From Hyperoodon ampullatus (lineage: Eukaryota > Chordata > Mammalia > Artiodactyla > Ziphiidae): DNA of 64,000 bases. Below are positions 35,433 to 47,429 of this stretch, in pieces. The translations under genes were made by a program, and so were the position numbers. The stretch covers positions 163,992,223 to 164,056,222 of the forward strand of contig OX457058.1 of the NCBI GenBank assembly GCA_949752795.1, read 5' to 3'. Every line of letters begins with the position of its first letter. Position 1 is the stretch's first letter. The notes under the pieces were generated by a model, which was not told the DNA's origin, searched no databases, and was given only the letters and a program-made list of their open reading frames with translations.

Positions 35433-35665
35433 TATGGATATAAAATATACATAATGAAATGTTTAGGATAAATTGGCATGGTGACTTGGATTTATTTTAA
35501 AACACTCTAGCAGACAAAAAGTTGTAGGAAATAGACAAACCAAGGAAAGAAAAATGTGAATGGTTTTTGATACTGGGCTTCAGGTACTTGGAGATTCACT
35601 GCACTCCTTACTAGTGTGCATGTGTAAAGATTTTTATAATACACATTTTAAATAATATCATCATA
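35433..35665 (+). mobile_element. L1M 3'-UTR fragment, right part, sense
   Basis: 'gaaatgtttaggataaattg', 'ttggatttattttaaaacac' and the final 'gtgtaaagatttttataatac' continue the L1M 3' UTR broken by the MER2-type insertion. Confidence 0.55.
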
Positions 35666-36582
35666 AAGATTGGAACAAATTTATTGCATGCCAATTTCAC
35701 CCACTTTACTCTCGTTTTTTATTCACTATTTTTGGTTAGACAGATCAAGGGAGAGCAATCAGCTAGTATGGAGGAATAAGCAAATTCCAGAATAGCCACT
35801 ATCCTATACGGATTCCTTCTGTCATTATTTCCATCTAATATCTATTTGTTCCTCAAACTCTGCCAAGATGTTTAATAATATTTCAATTGCAAATGTTCCC
35901 AGTGTCGAAATGAGCAGGAATGGCTTGAACTGAGGCCATATCTTTCCCACCAGCAACAATCAGATCCCCACCATCCCAGTAGTTCAAACTGAGATCCTTT
36001 TATCCAGGCATCAGCGGGTTCTCAGAAGCCACCCTGACAGACTGCTGTACCATGTGAGAATCCAAAATCCCCATTAGTTTTGCAAGTAAAGCTCTTCCTT
36101 TCTGAAAGTTTCTCTTTGGATATAATACTTAGGATATTCTTATTTAAATTTCTTTTTAGCAGGTATTTAAAAGAGGTTTTGAAAAGTTCTTTCTGCATCT
36201 TTCCTTTGGAGTGTTGACTATTCAATTTTAAAGCCATTTTAGAACACCTATATCTATTTGATTTATTTATCCTTTTTGACAAACTGAAGGTTTTTGTTAT
36301 ACCTGCTAGAAGTTGTGGTAGTGCAGTGAGCCCCTTCCCCTAGCCTCATTTCATTTTTAATAAGTCAGACAAAACCATAATGTTCTATTTTCTCCTTAAT
36401 AATTCAGGTCATATCATTTCAACTGCATTTTTTTTTCTGTTAATCATCCTCCATCTCTCTAAGTCTATTGATCTATTCTATTTGCTGCCCTTTAAAAGTT
36501 TCTCAAAACCATTTTCTCTCCAACTTTATATAACTCAATCTAAACAGGTATATGTAGGGCAAACAAAATGAAGAAATGCTTA
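35666..36582. other. Unassigned sequence
   Basis: No family is recognised. Frames at 36022-36282 (minus) and 36380-36571 (plus) have no visible domain. Confidence 0.5.
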
Positions 36583-36926
36583 TGATTATTATTTATTTAT
36601 TTATTTTGGACTACATTGGGTCTTTGGTGTTGTGTGCGGGCTTTCTGTAGTTGCAGCGAGAGGGGGCTACTGCTTGTTGCAGTGCGCAGGCTGTTCATTG
36701 CGGTGACTTCTCTTGTGGTGCACGGGTTCTAGGCACACAGGTTTCAGTAGTTGTGGCATGCGGACTCAGTAGTTGTGGCTCGCAGGCTCTAGAGTGCAGT
36801 CTCAGTAGTTGTGGCGCACGGGCTTAGTTGCTCAGTAGCATGTGGGATGTTCCTGGACCAGGGCTCGAACCTGTGTCCCCTGCATTGGCAGGAAAATTCT
36901 TAACCACTGTGCCACCAGGGAAGTCC
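36583..36926 (-). mobile_element. CHR-1-type SINE (long form), antisense
   Basis: An ATTT-rich tail (36583-36607) is followed by 'ggactacattgggtctttgg', three to four imperfect 'cagtagttgtggc' modules (36747-36830), and a tRNA-like head ending 'caccagggaagtcc'. It is longer (about 340 bp) and older than the CHR-2 copies here, and shares the head with them. Confidence 0.88.
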
Positions 36927-37139
36927 TCATGTTTCTTAAATTCTAACTTGAGCTTGAATTTCCATTTCTCCACCTAGCTTTCCAAAAATTTGTTTGTATG
37001 AAAAAGTTCACATTTTTACTTGCTCCATTCCTTAACATTGCTTATACCAATGAATATCTTAACTGGATCACTAAACTATTGGTCTCTATTAAAGAGTGAT
37101 TATTTATTTTCTTTATTGGGAGTATTAATAGCCCTCATA

Positions 37140-37270
37140 ACAATAATAACCCTGATTCACTGAGTATGTGTGAGGTGCAACTATTATTATGCACTCCTTA
37201 TAAGTAAATAAACTGAGACTTAGGTTATGTGGCATTAGCTCTCTCACACTCAGTTGGGGAAACTCCAGAC
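37140..37270 (-). mobile_element. MIR-like fragment, antisense
   Basis: 'cactgagtatgtgtgaggtg', 'aactattattatgcactcc' and 'ataaactgagacttaggtta' are MIR-like in reverse. Confidence 0.5.
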
Positions 37271-38380
37271 AACGTAGGTCTCAACGTTACTTAGAGTAGC
37301 TAAAATGTTAGGGGAAATTACATTATACTTATTGACAAGTACCAAGCAGAGGGAGTCAAAAGAGAAGTCAGAAGAATGGCAAAATGAGAGTTAGACTGAA
37401 AATGGAAAGAATAAAGTAAAATCATTCTGAAGAGCACAGAAAACAATATCTTAGTCTGTAACTAAAGCTTTGATCTTTGGTTTTGGGGAAAATTAGGTCA
37501 TTGACAATGTTTGAACTAAAAAAAAAAATGAGCAGAAAAAAAGTAACTCTAATATTACTCTCTTATCCTTAGTACTTCTAAATTCCTTACTCAACACTCA
37601 TCTCCATTCTGTGTCTGGCCCTGTAGAAATAATGTTCATTCTACTGGGTATTTGCTATAGAGTTTGCATTTTGTTTACAATGTGGTCTTTAGAGTTTCGT
37701 TTTGCTTTTCAAAGCAACCCTAATCCTCCTCTTCACCTATGTCAACCTTTCTCAGGAACAAAGAGACTTGTTTTTTGGCACTTGGGGAAGTGCCTTGGAG
37801 GATGAACATTTCAACTTCCTCAAGAAAACACACAGCCCAAAACACAGCACTGAGATGCTTCAGGAAAAAGCAAACTACTTAATATGCAAACACAAGCACT
37901 TCTCAGATCCAGAAGTTGGAAGTGATGTCTCCTGCCTTGAAGTCACTCTTGAGAAGAACAGTTGCTGGAAAAGAGAAGCAAACATATGGCAAATGTGACC
38001 AGCAAAGATGTGAGTGTTGCCAACCCAAAGTCCAAAATAGACCGCCCCTGCTTCTTCTCATCTCCTAAAATATTTGTGCATGTAAATCACCCACAACTAT
38101 GTCAAATCACAAGACAGTTGAAGTTACATTTAATTATATTTAGGTACAATCATAATGAACAGGATTTAGAAAGATGTGTTAGCAGGAAATACATTTTATT
38201 CACAACCAAATGTTTTGTCAAAGGATGAAGCTCTTAAGAGCGATCAAACTAAGAAGTAGAAAAATAAGTGTTTAACTAGGGAATAATTTTTATTAAAAGC
38301 AAAATATAATGTTTGATGTCAGTAATTTTGAAGAGAATGCAAAAACTTAAATCTCCTGCCTAACAAAATACCTTATGTCC
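37271..38380. other. Unassigned sequence
   Basis: Three overlapping plus-strand frames lie at 37611-38228. I see no domain, splice-supported structure or family resemblance in them. Confidence 0.5.
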
Positions 38381-38381
38381 T

Positions 38382-38585
38382 TTTTCTGGGGGGGGCGGTG
38401 TTGCGGGCCTCCCACTGCTGTGGCCTCTCCCGTTGCGGAGCACAGGCTCCGAACGCGCAGGCTTAGCGGCCATGGCTCACGGAACCAGCTGCTCCGCGGC
38501 ATGTGGGATCTTCCCAGACCGGGGCACGAACCCGTGTCCCCTGCATCGGCAGGCGGACTCTCAACCACTGTGCCACCAGGGAAGC
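38382..38585 (-). mobile_element. CHR-2 SINE, antisense, with a G tract instead of a T tail
   Basis: The reverse CHR-2 body runs from 'gcgggcctcccactgctgtg' to 'caccagggaagc'. An 11-bp duplication CCTTATGTCCT (38371-38381 and 38586-38596) flanks it. The usual T tract is short (TTTTT) and followed by CT and eight Gs. Confidence 0.96.
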
Positions 38586-38596
38586 CCTTATGTCCT

Positions 38597-39444
38597 ATTT
38601 TTTAATAATTAATAGAAATGAAGCAGATTCCAATAAACATAGTACTAAATCAGTGTCAATATTCACATTTCATTCACTAATATGTAGATATAGCATTTGG
38701 TACATTTCAGGTACCATAGTAGGAGCTGAAATTTCAATGTGAACAAAACAGATTTTGTCTCTATTGCTTTAATATATAAGTTGTATTATTATGTGGGTGT
38801 GACAAGGCCAACAGATCAGGAGACAAGTACCATTGAAAAGACAGATTGTTATAATCCCATATTCCCAGGAGAAGGAGGCATGCCATGTCATGCAGGGCTA
38901 CAGCGAGAAGCACTGGAGTCAGTCAGCAGGCAGAGGAAGTGCGAGGAGAACACAGGCCAAAGCCTTTGTTATAGTTTCCATGAAACAGAATGGGTGAGGC
39001 AGGGTAAGTAGGTTTAGGATTGGTTAGTTGAAATAATTTCACAGCTCAGAGCTCACAGATTCTAGCTCTCTGGCGCCTGGCCCTTAGGTGGCGAGGGCAG
39101 GGGAATAGTTGCCCTGAGTATGAGAGCCTAATAGAAGAAGTGGCTGAGGAGTTGGCTCTGGATTAGTGGGTTTGCATATCAAAGGTCCATGCATAGGAGT
39201 TGTCTACTACCTCAAGTAATTGGCTAACCCTTGGGAGGGACAGTCCCTCCAGTACTGGCAAGACACTAGATGTCAAAGCATGACAGTATGAAAAAAAAAT
39301 GACATAGTTAACACATCTATGTGCAAGGATTTTGCTGCATAGTAGAAAGAGGATAAACCAGTAACTGCCACAAAATACAACAGTGGGAATGGTAGGAAAT
39401 TCCATATGGAATCTATAGAAGGGGGACCTAATCCAGACCAGGAA
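38597..39444. other. Unassigned sequence, possibly an old ERV/LTR remnant
   Basis: The stretch 'gtaggtttaggattggttag' to 'gttgtctactacctcaagtaattggc' (39008-39225) has the look of an LTR, but I cannot assign it. Small frames here are unsupported. Confidence 0.3.
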
Positions 39445-39850
39445 GCAGAGAATATTTCCTTGAAATAATGTCTAAATTGAATCTTGAGAATTGTAGGAGA
39501 CAAAGGTTGAATGGGGAGTGGAGAGAGGGAAAGGCAGAACTCACAGCATGTGCTATAACCTAGATTCACAAACTTGTCTGAGAAATTTAGTGACAGAAAG
39601 GGGTTTGATATGAATGGGGTACACAGCAAGAGAGGTATTAGGAGAAAGACTATTAGTCAGACACCAGATACCTACTCAACGCCTTCTAGGAATCTGTTCC
39701 TCTGCTGTAATTAGAGGTTGACAAAGTGGACAGTATGCAATTGTGGACAGCCTTGGAATCCAGGTAACGAGTTCAAATTTTATCCTAGGTGTAGTGGGAA
39801 TGAATTGGGTGGTTTTCAGCATATGCTTGGGGAAAGTGGAGAATGTGGTA
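39445..39850 (-). mobile_element. L2 LINE ORF fragment, antisense
   Basis: 'aaattgaatcttgagaattg', 'gggaaaggcagaactcacagcatgtgc' (across 39528-39551) and 'acgagttcaaattttatcct' follow the antisense L2 ORF and are spaced as expected. Confidence 0.55.
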
Positions 39851-40378
39851 AGGCTGAGTTGCAAAATAATAATTTGATATTTTCATATAACTGTGATCTA
39901 TAATAAACTCGGAGTTTCATCGGGGAAGAAGAAAAAATTTGAAAGCAAGTAGTGAGGCAAAGGTTTACTTTGGAGAGTTTTGGATTTCTGGATTTCATAT
40001 ACAGGTCCTGTAAACTGGGGACTTATAACGTTTTAAAGTATTTTTCAGGAGAATTGAAGCTGGGATATAGGACACGACTGTAGTTGCTATTGTCCAAAAA
40101 GAAAATGAATTGTTTTACCTGCTTTTTCATCATGTTACTCCTTCTCAGTTCAGGTGAGAAATAGTAAATTAAAAATCATCCCTCAGCGTTGTGAAATTGA
40201 TCATTGCCTGTTGTGCAGTGATGTTGCTTTTCTCTTTATTTCTTGTAAGAATGAAGGAATTGCATAAAAATCTTGAAAACCACTAAAGATGAATTTGGGG
40301 GGTTGCTTTTGAGGTATCTAAATAAATTTGGAATTATAACAACTTTAGGCTAACAACCATTTGTTAAGGGTCATGAAA
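39851..40378. other. Unassigned sequence
   Basis: Nothing is recognised. Confidence 0.5.
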
Positions 40379-40379
40379 A

Positions 40380-40565
40380 ACTTTAAGTGTATTACCACAT
40401 TTACAACTGTACAGGTAGATACATGATAAAAATGACAATTTTGTATAAAGGTTCATGAGAAGTAAGTAGCCTGCCGAAGGTGAAGAGCTACTAAGTAGGA
40501 GAATTTGGAATGCAAACCCAGCTCAGCCTGACACCAAAGCCCAGGCTCTTAACTACCATGTTATA
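40380..40565 (-). mobile_element. MIR SINE, antisense
   Basis: 'gaagtaagtagcctgccgaagg', 'gcaaacccagctcagcctgac' and 'caggctcttaactaccatg' are typical of the reversed MIR head and core. Confidence 0.8.
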
Positions 40566-41407
40566 GAGTCACACCTTCTTCCACATTCCCTGGACTTGCT
40601 GTGCTCCTCTGTACATAACATAGTCCATCATCAAGAAAACAAAAACAAAAACAAAAAACAAAAACAGCTGAGAATTTTCTATCACAATTCACAACACACA
40701 GTGAGGGCATTTATTAGGTCACAACACAGCTCCTGACCTCACTAACCTTATAACATTTAATTAATTGATTCTTTCCAGTGTCAAGCATGGCATGTCATTT
40801 GAGCCTCTGCAAGCATAATCCAGTTTCCCATATGAGCTTCTGTCCATCCCACTTAAATGAATTGGTTCTGTTTACTAGGATGCTGGGGGAAGCCAAGCAA
40901 AGTGAGTCAGTGAAGGCTTCCCAACACAGTAAAGGTTCAAAGTGACACCCTAGGGCTCACCAGATTTCCTCATTTCTTTTGGAGGAAAAAGAAAATATAT
41001 GTTAAAGATATATTTTCAGGCACTCACATGACCCTCGTTCTTCAATTCCAATCACTTTGGTGGGGTGACAAATAGACAAATCATCATAAAAGTAGTTAAA
41101 ACCTAGGGGAAATAAATAAGCTCTGTTAAAATATGTCATCAGATATGCCAGAGTGCTAAAACACAAAGATACCATCAGTAGCCATTTATGTTTTTTATCT
41201 TTTCAAAATATACTTTCCTTTTGTTTATTACAGTCACTTCATAAATTATAAGGAAATAAACAAAGTATAAGGAAAAAAAGGAATAGAAAGAATGAAAAAT
41301 AGATTATCTAATGACTCCATTTTTGAAAATATTCTATATAGAGAGTTTATTTTAAAAGTTTTATTAGTTCATGTTTGTTCAGAAGAAAAGGTAATTTACC
41401 TAAAGTT
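40566..41407. other. Unassigned sequence with an A-rich tract
   Basis: A (CAAAA)n-type stretch lies at 40636-40667. Nothing else is recognised. Confidence 0.5.
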
Positions 41408-41424
41408 AAAAGTTGTATAAAATA

Positions 41425-41616
41425 GGGGCTTCCCTGGTGTCCCAGTGGTTGAGAGTCCGCCCGTTGATTCAGGGAACACGGGTTCGTGCCCCAGTCTGGG
41501 AAGATCCCACATGCCGTGGAGCGGCTAGGCCCATGACCCATGGCAGCTGAGTCTGTGCGTCTGGAGCCTGTGCTCCGCAACAGTAGAGGCCATAACAGTG
41601 AGAGGCCCGTGTACCA

Positions 41617-41648
<32 letters not shown>
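41425..41648 (+). mobile_element. CHR-2 SINE, sense, long A tail and 17-bp target duplication
   Basis: Full-length CHR-2 from 'ggggcttccctggtgtccca' to 'cccgtgtaccac', followed by a pure A run of about 33. The duplicated target AAAAGTTGTATAAAATA lies at 41408-41424 and again at about 41649-41665, identical. An intact tail and duplication suggest a fairly recent insertion, although the body has several substitutions. Confidence 0.97.
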
Positions 41649-41655
<7 letters not shown>

Positions 41656-41769
41656 GTATAAAATAAGCAGCTATTTATTTAAAGGAGAGCAGGTGCTGTT
41701 CCAAAATACCTCCCCAGTTGCACTGATATGTGGCCTAACATTTTACACTGTGTAATTCTGTAGGTCATA

Positions 41770-42322
41770 GTCTGGAAAACACCACTTAAAATGCTACTGT
41801 CACCCATTAAACCATTAATCAGACCAGACCTGTCTTATACACCAACCACTTCAGATCCTGTATCCCTCTTGTCTATCTGTGGCTCCATCTGCTTCTGGAT
41901 GCCCTGCTGTATATGACCTCCAGCCAATGTCAGGGCTGATCCCACCTCAGTTCCTGCTCAAGCTGCATAACGCCCTGTCCTCCTGTTGATGCCAAGGGAC
42001 AAACATCAACAAACAAGACCCTGTTGACACCTACACAAACTCAATCTAGAAATGATAGGGACTTGATGTCCCATAGGGTAAAATTTTAACCAGTGGAAGT
42101 TGGGAACAGGAGATTACTTCTTCACCTTCCTACTCCACTAAACTGAGAAGTGACTCTAGAATACAAGATCCATCAATCAACCTCATCCTCTGTCCCTCAC
42201 TCATTCCTTGCCTCACTTTATTTGTCCCTCATACATAATCCCTTGGTTTGTGCTCCCTAGTAAAGCAATAGAACATAACACTTGCCTCAGGCTCTGCTTT
42301 CTGGGAAATCTAGACTAAGACA
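41770..42322 (+). mobile_element. Possible LTR, ERVL-type end
   Basis: 'tgctccctagtaaagcaatag', 'acttgcctcaggctctgctttctgggaaa' and the end 'ctagactaagaca' are the familiar 3' end of several mammalian LTRs. The 5' half is uncertain. Confidence 0.45.
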
Positions 42323-42738
42323 GATATTTCCATGTTCAGTTATTTATATCTATTTGATGTTTTTATGGTTTTATGATTTACTGAAGTATTTTCATAACAA
42401 TATTTCATTGAAACTTTTAATATAAGATTTTGGAAAAAAAGGAAATAAGAATACATAACTCATGCCCTTGATAAAGTATAAACCAATTATGCAAAACATA
42501 TAACTTCAAGCTTTTCAAAGTTATTTGTATCTAATCCTGACAGCTTTCACTTAAGCCTTTCTTTTTTAGGAATTCATTTGAGGTCTCGCCAGCCTTATGT
42601 TTTAAAAGAATTTTTTTCTGCTATTTCTTATCCCTGTTATCTTCACATGTATTCTTCTCTTTCTGTTTCTTTTTATGTATTTTTTTCAAGGAGCTTTACA
42701 TTGACTTGTTTTATGCTCAGTGCTCTAGACATATTCTT
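42323..42738. other. Unassigned sequence
   Basis: AT-rich, and nothing is recognised. Confidence 0.5.
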
Positions 42739-42739
42739 G

Positions 42740-42975
42740 TCTTAAGAGTACTATACGGTGGTTATGGCCACTGGTATGGGGACAGTCTACCTGGTTTCAC
42801 AGTTCCAGCTCTGCCAATTACCAGTTTTGTGGCTTTACACAAGTTGCTTAATTTTCTTGGATTTTTTCTCATCTGTAAAATTAGGATAAAAATGGTACCT
42901 ACATCATAAGACTATGTAAAGGATCAAGTGAGTAAATGAAATTAAAGCAATGCCTAGCAAATATTAAACTTATAA
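42740..42975 (+). mobile_element. MIR SINE, sense
   Basis: 'ctgccaattaccagttttgtggc', 'acacaagttgcttaatttt', 'ctcatctgtaaaattagg' and 'aatgcctagcaaatattaa' form a nearly complete sense MIR. The frame at 42706-42909 is MIR readthrough. Confidence 0.88.
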
Positions 42976-43164
42976 TTAGAGGTGTGTTAACTTCTTTCTT
43001 TTCTGCTACTATAATTGAAGAGAAAGAAGAATCACAAGGCTGGAGCCAGAAAAACTTAGATTCAAACCTTGGGTTCCCAACTGAAAACTTGCTTGACCTG
43101 AGCAAGTCTTTTAGTCAACTCTGCAAATCTACTTAAAGTCTTGGTCCATTTATGAACTTCCATA

Positions 43165-43330
43165 TGTCCACAATTCCTTATCTGAAACCCTTGGGGTTAG
43201 GAGGTGTTTAGAAATTAAAGAATGTTCTTATTTTAGAAATATAAGGAGGCACATATCCAGTATATTATAATAATATCCCCAGCTGGGGACTGGTACAGCA
43301 CCTGGTAATCAAACACATGAACATGTCTAC
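43165..43330 (+). mobile_element. Possible Tigger-type fragment
   Basis: 'ccacaattccttatctgaaaccctt' and 'ggaggtgtttagaaatt' resemble the terminal part of a Tigger element. It is short and no opposite end was found. Confidence 0.35.
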
Positions 43331-46270
43331 TGAAAAACTTTAGAAAATTTATATGAGATGGAATACATTTTATAATCTAAAGAAATTTAGTGGAATCAGA
43401 GCAGGTTTTACCAGTGAACAAGCTTGCCACATGTCTTCAATCTTTTTGTATATCCTGAATTGCAGAAAATGGCTGTGGAACTGAATTTCCAAGACCTCTA
43501 GGACACAAACCCCTCACTGTGACATGCCTGACCTTGAAGGAAATGACTTTTTCTCCTAAGTCCTTTCTTCCCTTCCTATATTTCCTGAGATGCTCATGAG
43601 GCAGAATCAGGGCCTTGCATTTGCACATACCACTGCTCCACCAGAAACTTCCCCTTTCTTTACTCAGATCTTTCATCTAATCCATACATGAACTTTGATT
43701 GAGTACTTACAGTATACAAGGTAGAATACTAACCAAGAGAGGAACACAATAGCAAAAGGTGTGATTTACTATCTAAGAGGCAGAACAATTTAAAAGTGTT
43801 GAAAGAATTAAAATATTCTATATAGATGGTCGGCTAGAAATAGGTGGGTGTTTTACATGTCTCTCTCTCCCAATTATATGTTTAGACTAAGCCATTTGAG
43901 AAACAGGATGGTCTTATTCATAAACAGGCACTGAGTAATTGTCACAAAACTGCAGACAGTTCCTTCTTTAAAATGCTATAAATTCTCAAAGGATCATTTT
44001 ATGATGTCTCCAGGGTTCTATGTTTTGACAAATAAAAAATATTACATTTTAAATTACTTGTATTCTCGGTTAGCATGGGAATCTATGTCCCTGGAAGCAT
44101 GAATCTGAAGTTGGACTTTATTGACATTGGGAAACACTTTAAATCTTTCTACCCTCTAAAGGGAGAGAATGTTCTTATCATATGGACCTACTCATAGTTG
44201 AACTGCTCTCTAGGGATATGTTTTCATTATCACATGATACGACATAGTTCATTAATGTCCTTAAAGATGAAAACAAAACGCCAGCTAACTCAAACAAAAT
44301 ATCCATCAAATCTACTACTTGGTATCTGTTAGAGGAGATGACCAATTTGTGAGACTATAATATTCAGTCTTCAGCTCCCCACTCAGTTTTCTGTGGTGCT
44401 AAAACCTGTTCTTTGGATTTGATTTTTTTTTTATCAATAAACATTTACCTCTCTGTGTGGTTCTCACCTCAAAGGTGTCCAAATATTTGTTCCATCATCG
44501 TCTCCCTTAATTGTTATTTATTGAGCACATTGCCCTGTCCCCGTGGTGTCCCCACTAGTGCTGGGCATGCTGCACAGCTGGGCAATGTGTCTCTCACTGT
44601 GTTCATATCTATCTCCCTGTCCCAATGGTCATACATCACACAACACAAATAATCTTTGAAAGCCCAAGCTGATGTTGTTATTGAAATAGAAAAGTTGTGC
44701 ATCTTTTTCAATATTAATTTATTTTAGCTTCTTTACCCATCCCTGTGAACCAGTTCAAACCAGTTAATTTGTTAAGTAGATTAAATAGAAATAAGACAGA
44801 CTCATTTGTAAGAAACAGCTCAATTCCATTTTTCTTTTCATTGAAAAATCAACCCAGGTATTGCAGCATTTCTTTCAAACCTTTCCTTCTGAAACTCCAT
44901 TAAAAAAAAAAGCTAGAATGCATAGACACATATTGTACATTTATCTTGTTTTAGACCTTTAATGTCAAGGTGATGCCTGGAACAAATATTTAGTCAGGCA
45001 AATTATAATCTTATCAAAAGAAGGGTTTATAAGAGAAATACTAGCACAAAGCTCTCTGTAATGAGAGCTGGGTGAATGGCACCCAGGTAATCATCTCTAT
45101 TCTTTGTGTGGATATTTGACAACAACCTACTCAGTGACAGTTGCTTTATCACTGCCTTTAATAACCATAAACCAGAACATCTTGCATAATTCAGCAAGAG
45201 TATTCTGAAGGCCTTCCATCTGTTTGAGGATGTCTGCTTTGCTGTACAGTTTTGTGTCCCAGGGATTTCTTGACTAACAGGGGCCTCATTATACACACCA
45301 ACAACTGGAAGACTAAGGAGTTCTATAATTCAGTGTGCATCACCTAATGATAACTGCATAAAGAAATGAACTTCCATAAGGAAGGGAAAATGGAGAACTA
45401 TTTGACTTGTCAAAATGCATTTAAGCTGAGATTTTAGGGAAGACAATTTGGATTCTGAACAAGTATTTGTGGTTTAATCTCAATCCTCTTTCCATGCAGC
45501 TATGGTTTTTCCTCACAAACAGAACTACTTTGGGCAACATTATTTTTCCCTTTGCAGACTTGTACTGTTTCTAAGTTAATGCATATGGGAGTGCTTAAGA
45601 TACTGATTAAGTTAAAAATTATGTCTTGAGAAATTGTCTATTCAACCAAAAGGAAAATAACACAAAGATTTTACCTATGAAGAACCCACCATAGCTATAG
45701 TAAGAACAATCTCCAATTTGATTTAAAATCTAAGCTTGGGTTAAGGGTCCAGTTCATGGACTTTGGAATACCTCTTCATATCTCTGAAATTTTTACCACC
45801 GAAACTAAGTAGAAGCTGAGATTCTGAAAGACTTCCTTAGATGTGTGTCTTTTGAGAATTTGGAGAGAGACATACAGGGATACAGCACTGAGACTTTTAA
45901 TAGTGCACAGAATGTGGAATAATAATAATAACAGTGCACAGATTGTTAGTACACAAAATGTCAAATATTAAATTGTAAAACCTCATGACAAACAAGAAGT
46001 CTAAGATTCTGACCCAGGACAGACTGTGACCTCAGGTTCGTCCCCTGGATTCAATGGCCATGATAATGGCTATCCTATCTACTAGTTATCACAAGGGTTT
46101 GTAAGAATCAAATGGAACAATTCAGGATATCACTTAAGAAATGATAATGTACTATATAAGGATGGAATAAAAATGTTATTGATGAAGTTGTATTGACATT
46201 ATATGGAGGTGTAAAGTTGCCATTGATGATTATATCTGTCTCAAATGAAGTTCTTCTCCAAGCAGACAGA
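43331..46270. other. Unassigned 2.9-kb stretch
   Basis: This is the longest stretch where I recognise nothing securely. Minor features include a small AATAAT run near 45920. Frames at 43437-43676, 44413-44711 and 45027-45296 overlap others or lack domains. Confidence 0.5.
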
Positions 46271-46274
46271 CACT

Positions 46275-46862
46275 GTCAATGTTAGACCTCATTACCCTCT
46301 GGGCTGACTCTTGCAATGGTCCCTTCAAGGTTCCCTGTCTCTAGTCTTCTAACACTAAGTCTTTCTGAGCTCCACCCAGTGACAATTCTGGTCACATCAT
46401 TCCCTTTCTTAAAACACTTCTGAAGATTCCCCACTAACAAGTCCAGCTGCTTAACACGTAAGAGCGAATATGAATGTTCCATCAACCAAGGGTGAATGGC
46501 ATGCATATGTATCAGGAACAAATCACTGGGCAACAAACAACCCTAGCAAAACCCTCAGCTACTTCTCCACCCTGCGCTCATTGCTCCCCCTCAAGCACCT
46601 GCAGCTCCCAGTTGCTTGAAACACTTGGTTACTCCTCAACCTATCAACTCATCATCCTCAAGCAGTGTTGGTGATTCCCTCCTTTATTTCTTCAGCCAGC
46701 AGTATGTCCCCATCACAGTGCTTGAATTTTAATTCTTTATTTCTAAGACCACCCTCCACACAAACTTAGAGAGCAAAATGTGAGTCTTTTCCCTTTTGGT
46801 AGTGCTATCGGTTAGGAAAGAACTGGCACAAAATAATTAGTGTTTGTTGAGTGAATGGATGT
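46275..46862 (+). mobile_element. L2 LINE 3' region, sense
   Basis: 'gcaatggtcccttcaaggttccctgtctc' (46313-46341), 'gtcacatcattccctttctt', 'aacaagtccagctgctta', 'agagcaaaatgtgagtcttt' and 'gtgtttgttgagtgaatgg' run from the L2 ORF end through the 3' terminus in order. Frames on both strands here are L2-derived. Confidence 0.75.
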
Positions 46863-47429
46863 GCTGCCCAACATTAGCCGCTACTGCTTGAAGCACAGAG
46901 GAATTCTATGGATACAGATGATACCTGCATTCCAGCCTTGCTCTTTTCTCATTGAATCCCTCAAAATCCAAGTAAAGCTCCAGGGAATCTCTTTATAAAC
47001 TCATATCATAGAGTTTCCACAATTGCATATTGAATTAATGAACAAAAATGGAAGTGAAACTTTGGCCCTTTTCTCCCAATTTACTTTAGTTAATTTCTAA
47101 CAAAAGCTTATTATCGGCTTACTTTCATAATATTTGATGTTTTCATAACATTTTGAAATCTCTTAGAGTACTTTAATTCTGTTAGCAACAACCAAGCATA
47201 TCCTTTGACCTGTAGCCTCCATTCTCTTGCCTAGACGGTCTGTTTCAGCATTAACCTTGTAACCTAATACTGGTCCCACCTTACTTTTTTTCCTTTCCCA
47301 AATGGGATGATATGACATGGATGTACAATTAGACTGTATCTCTCTTTCTTGGGTAATTTTATAGCATGGGATATTGGAAAAATATTGACCTTGCTTTTTG
47401 TTTAGAAGATCTGATTTTATTCCTCTTCA
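46863..47429. other. Unassigned sequence
   Basis: Nothing is recognised. Confidence 0.5.

Noticed and set aside
37611..38228. Three overlapping plus-strand frames considered as exons
   Set aside because: No domain, different frames without clear splice sites joining them, no conserved-looking codon pattern visible.
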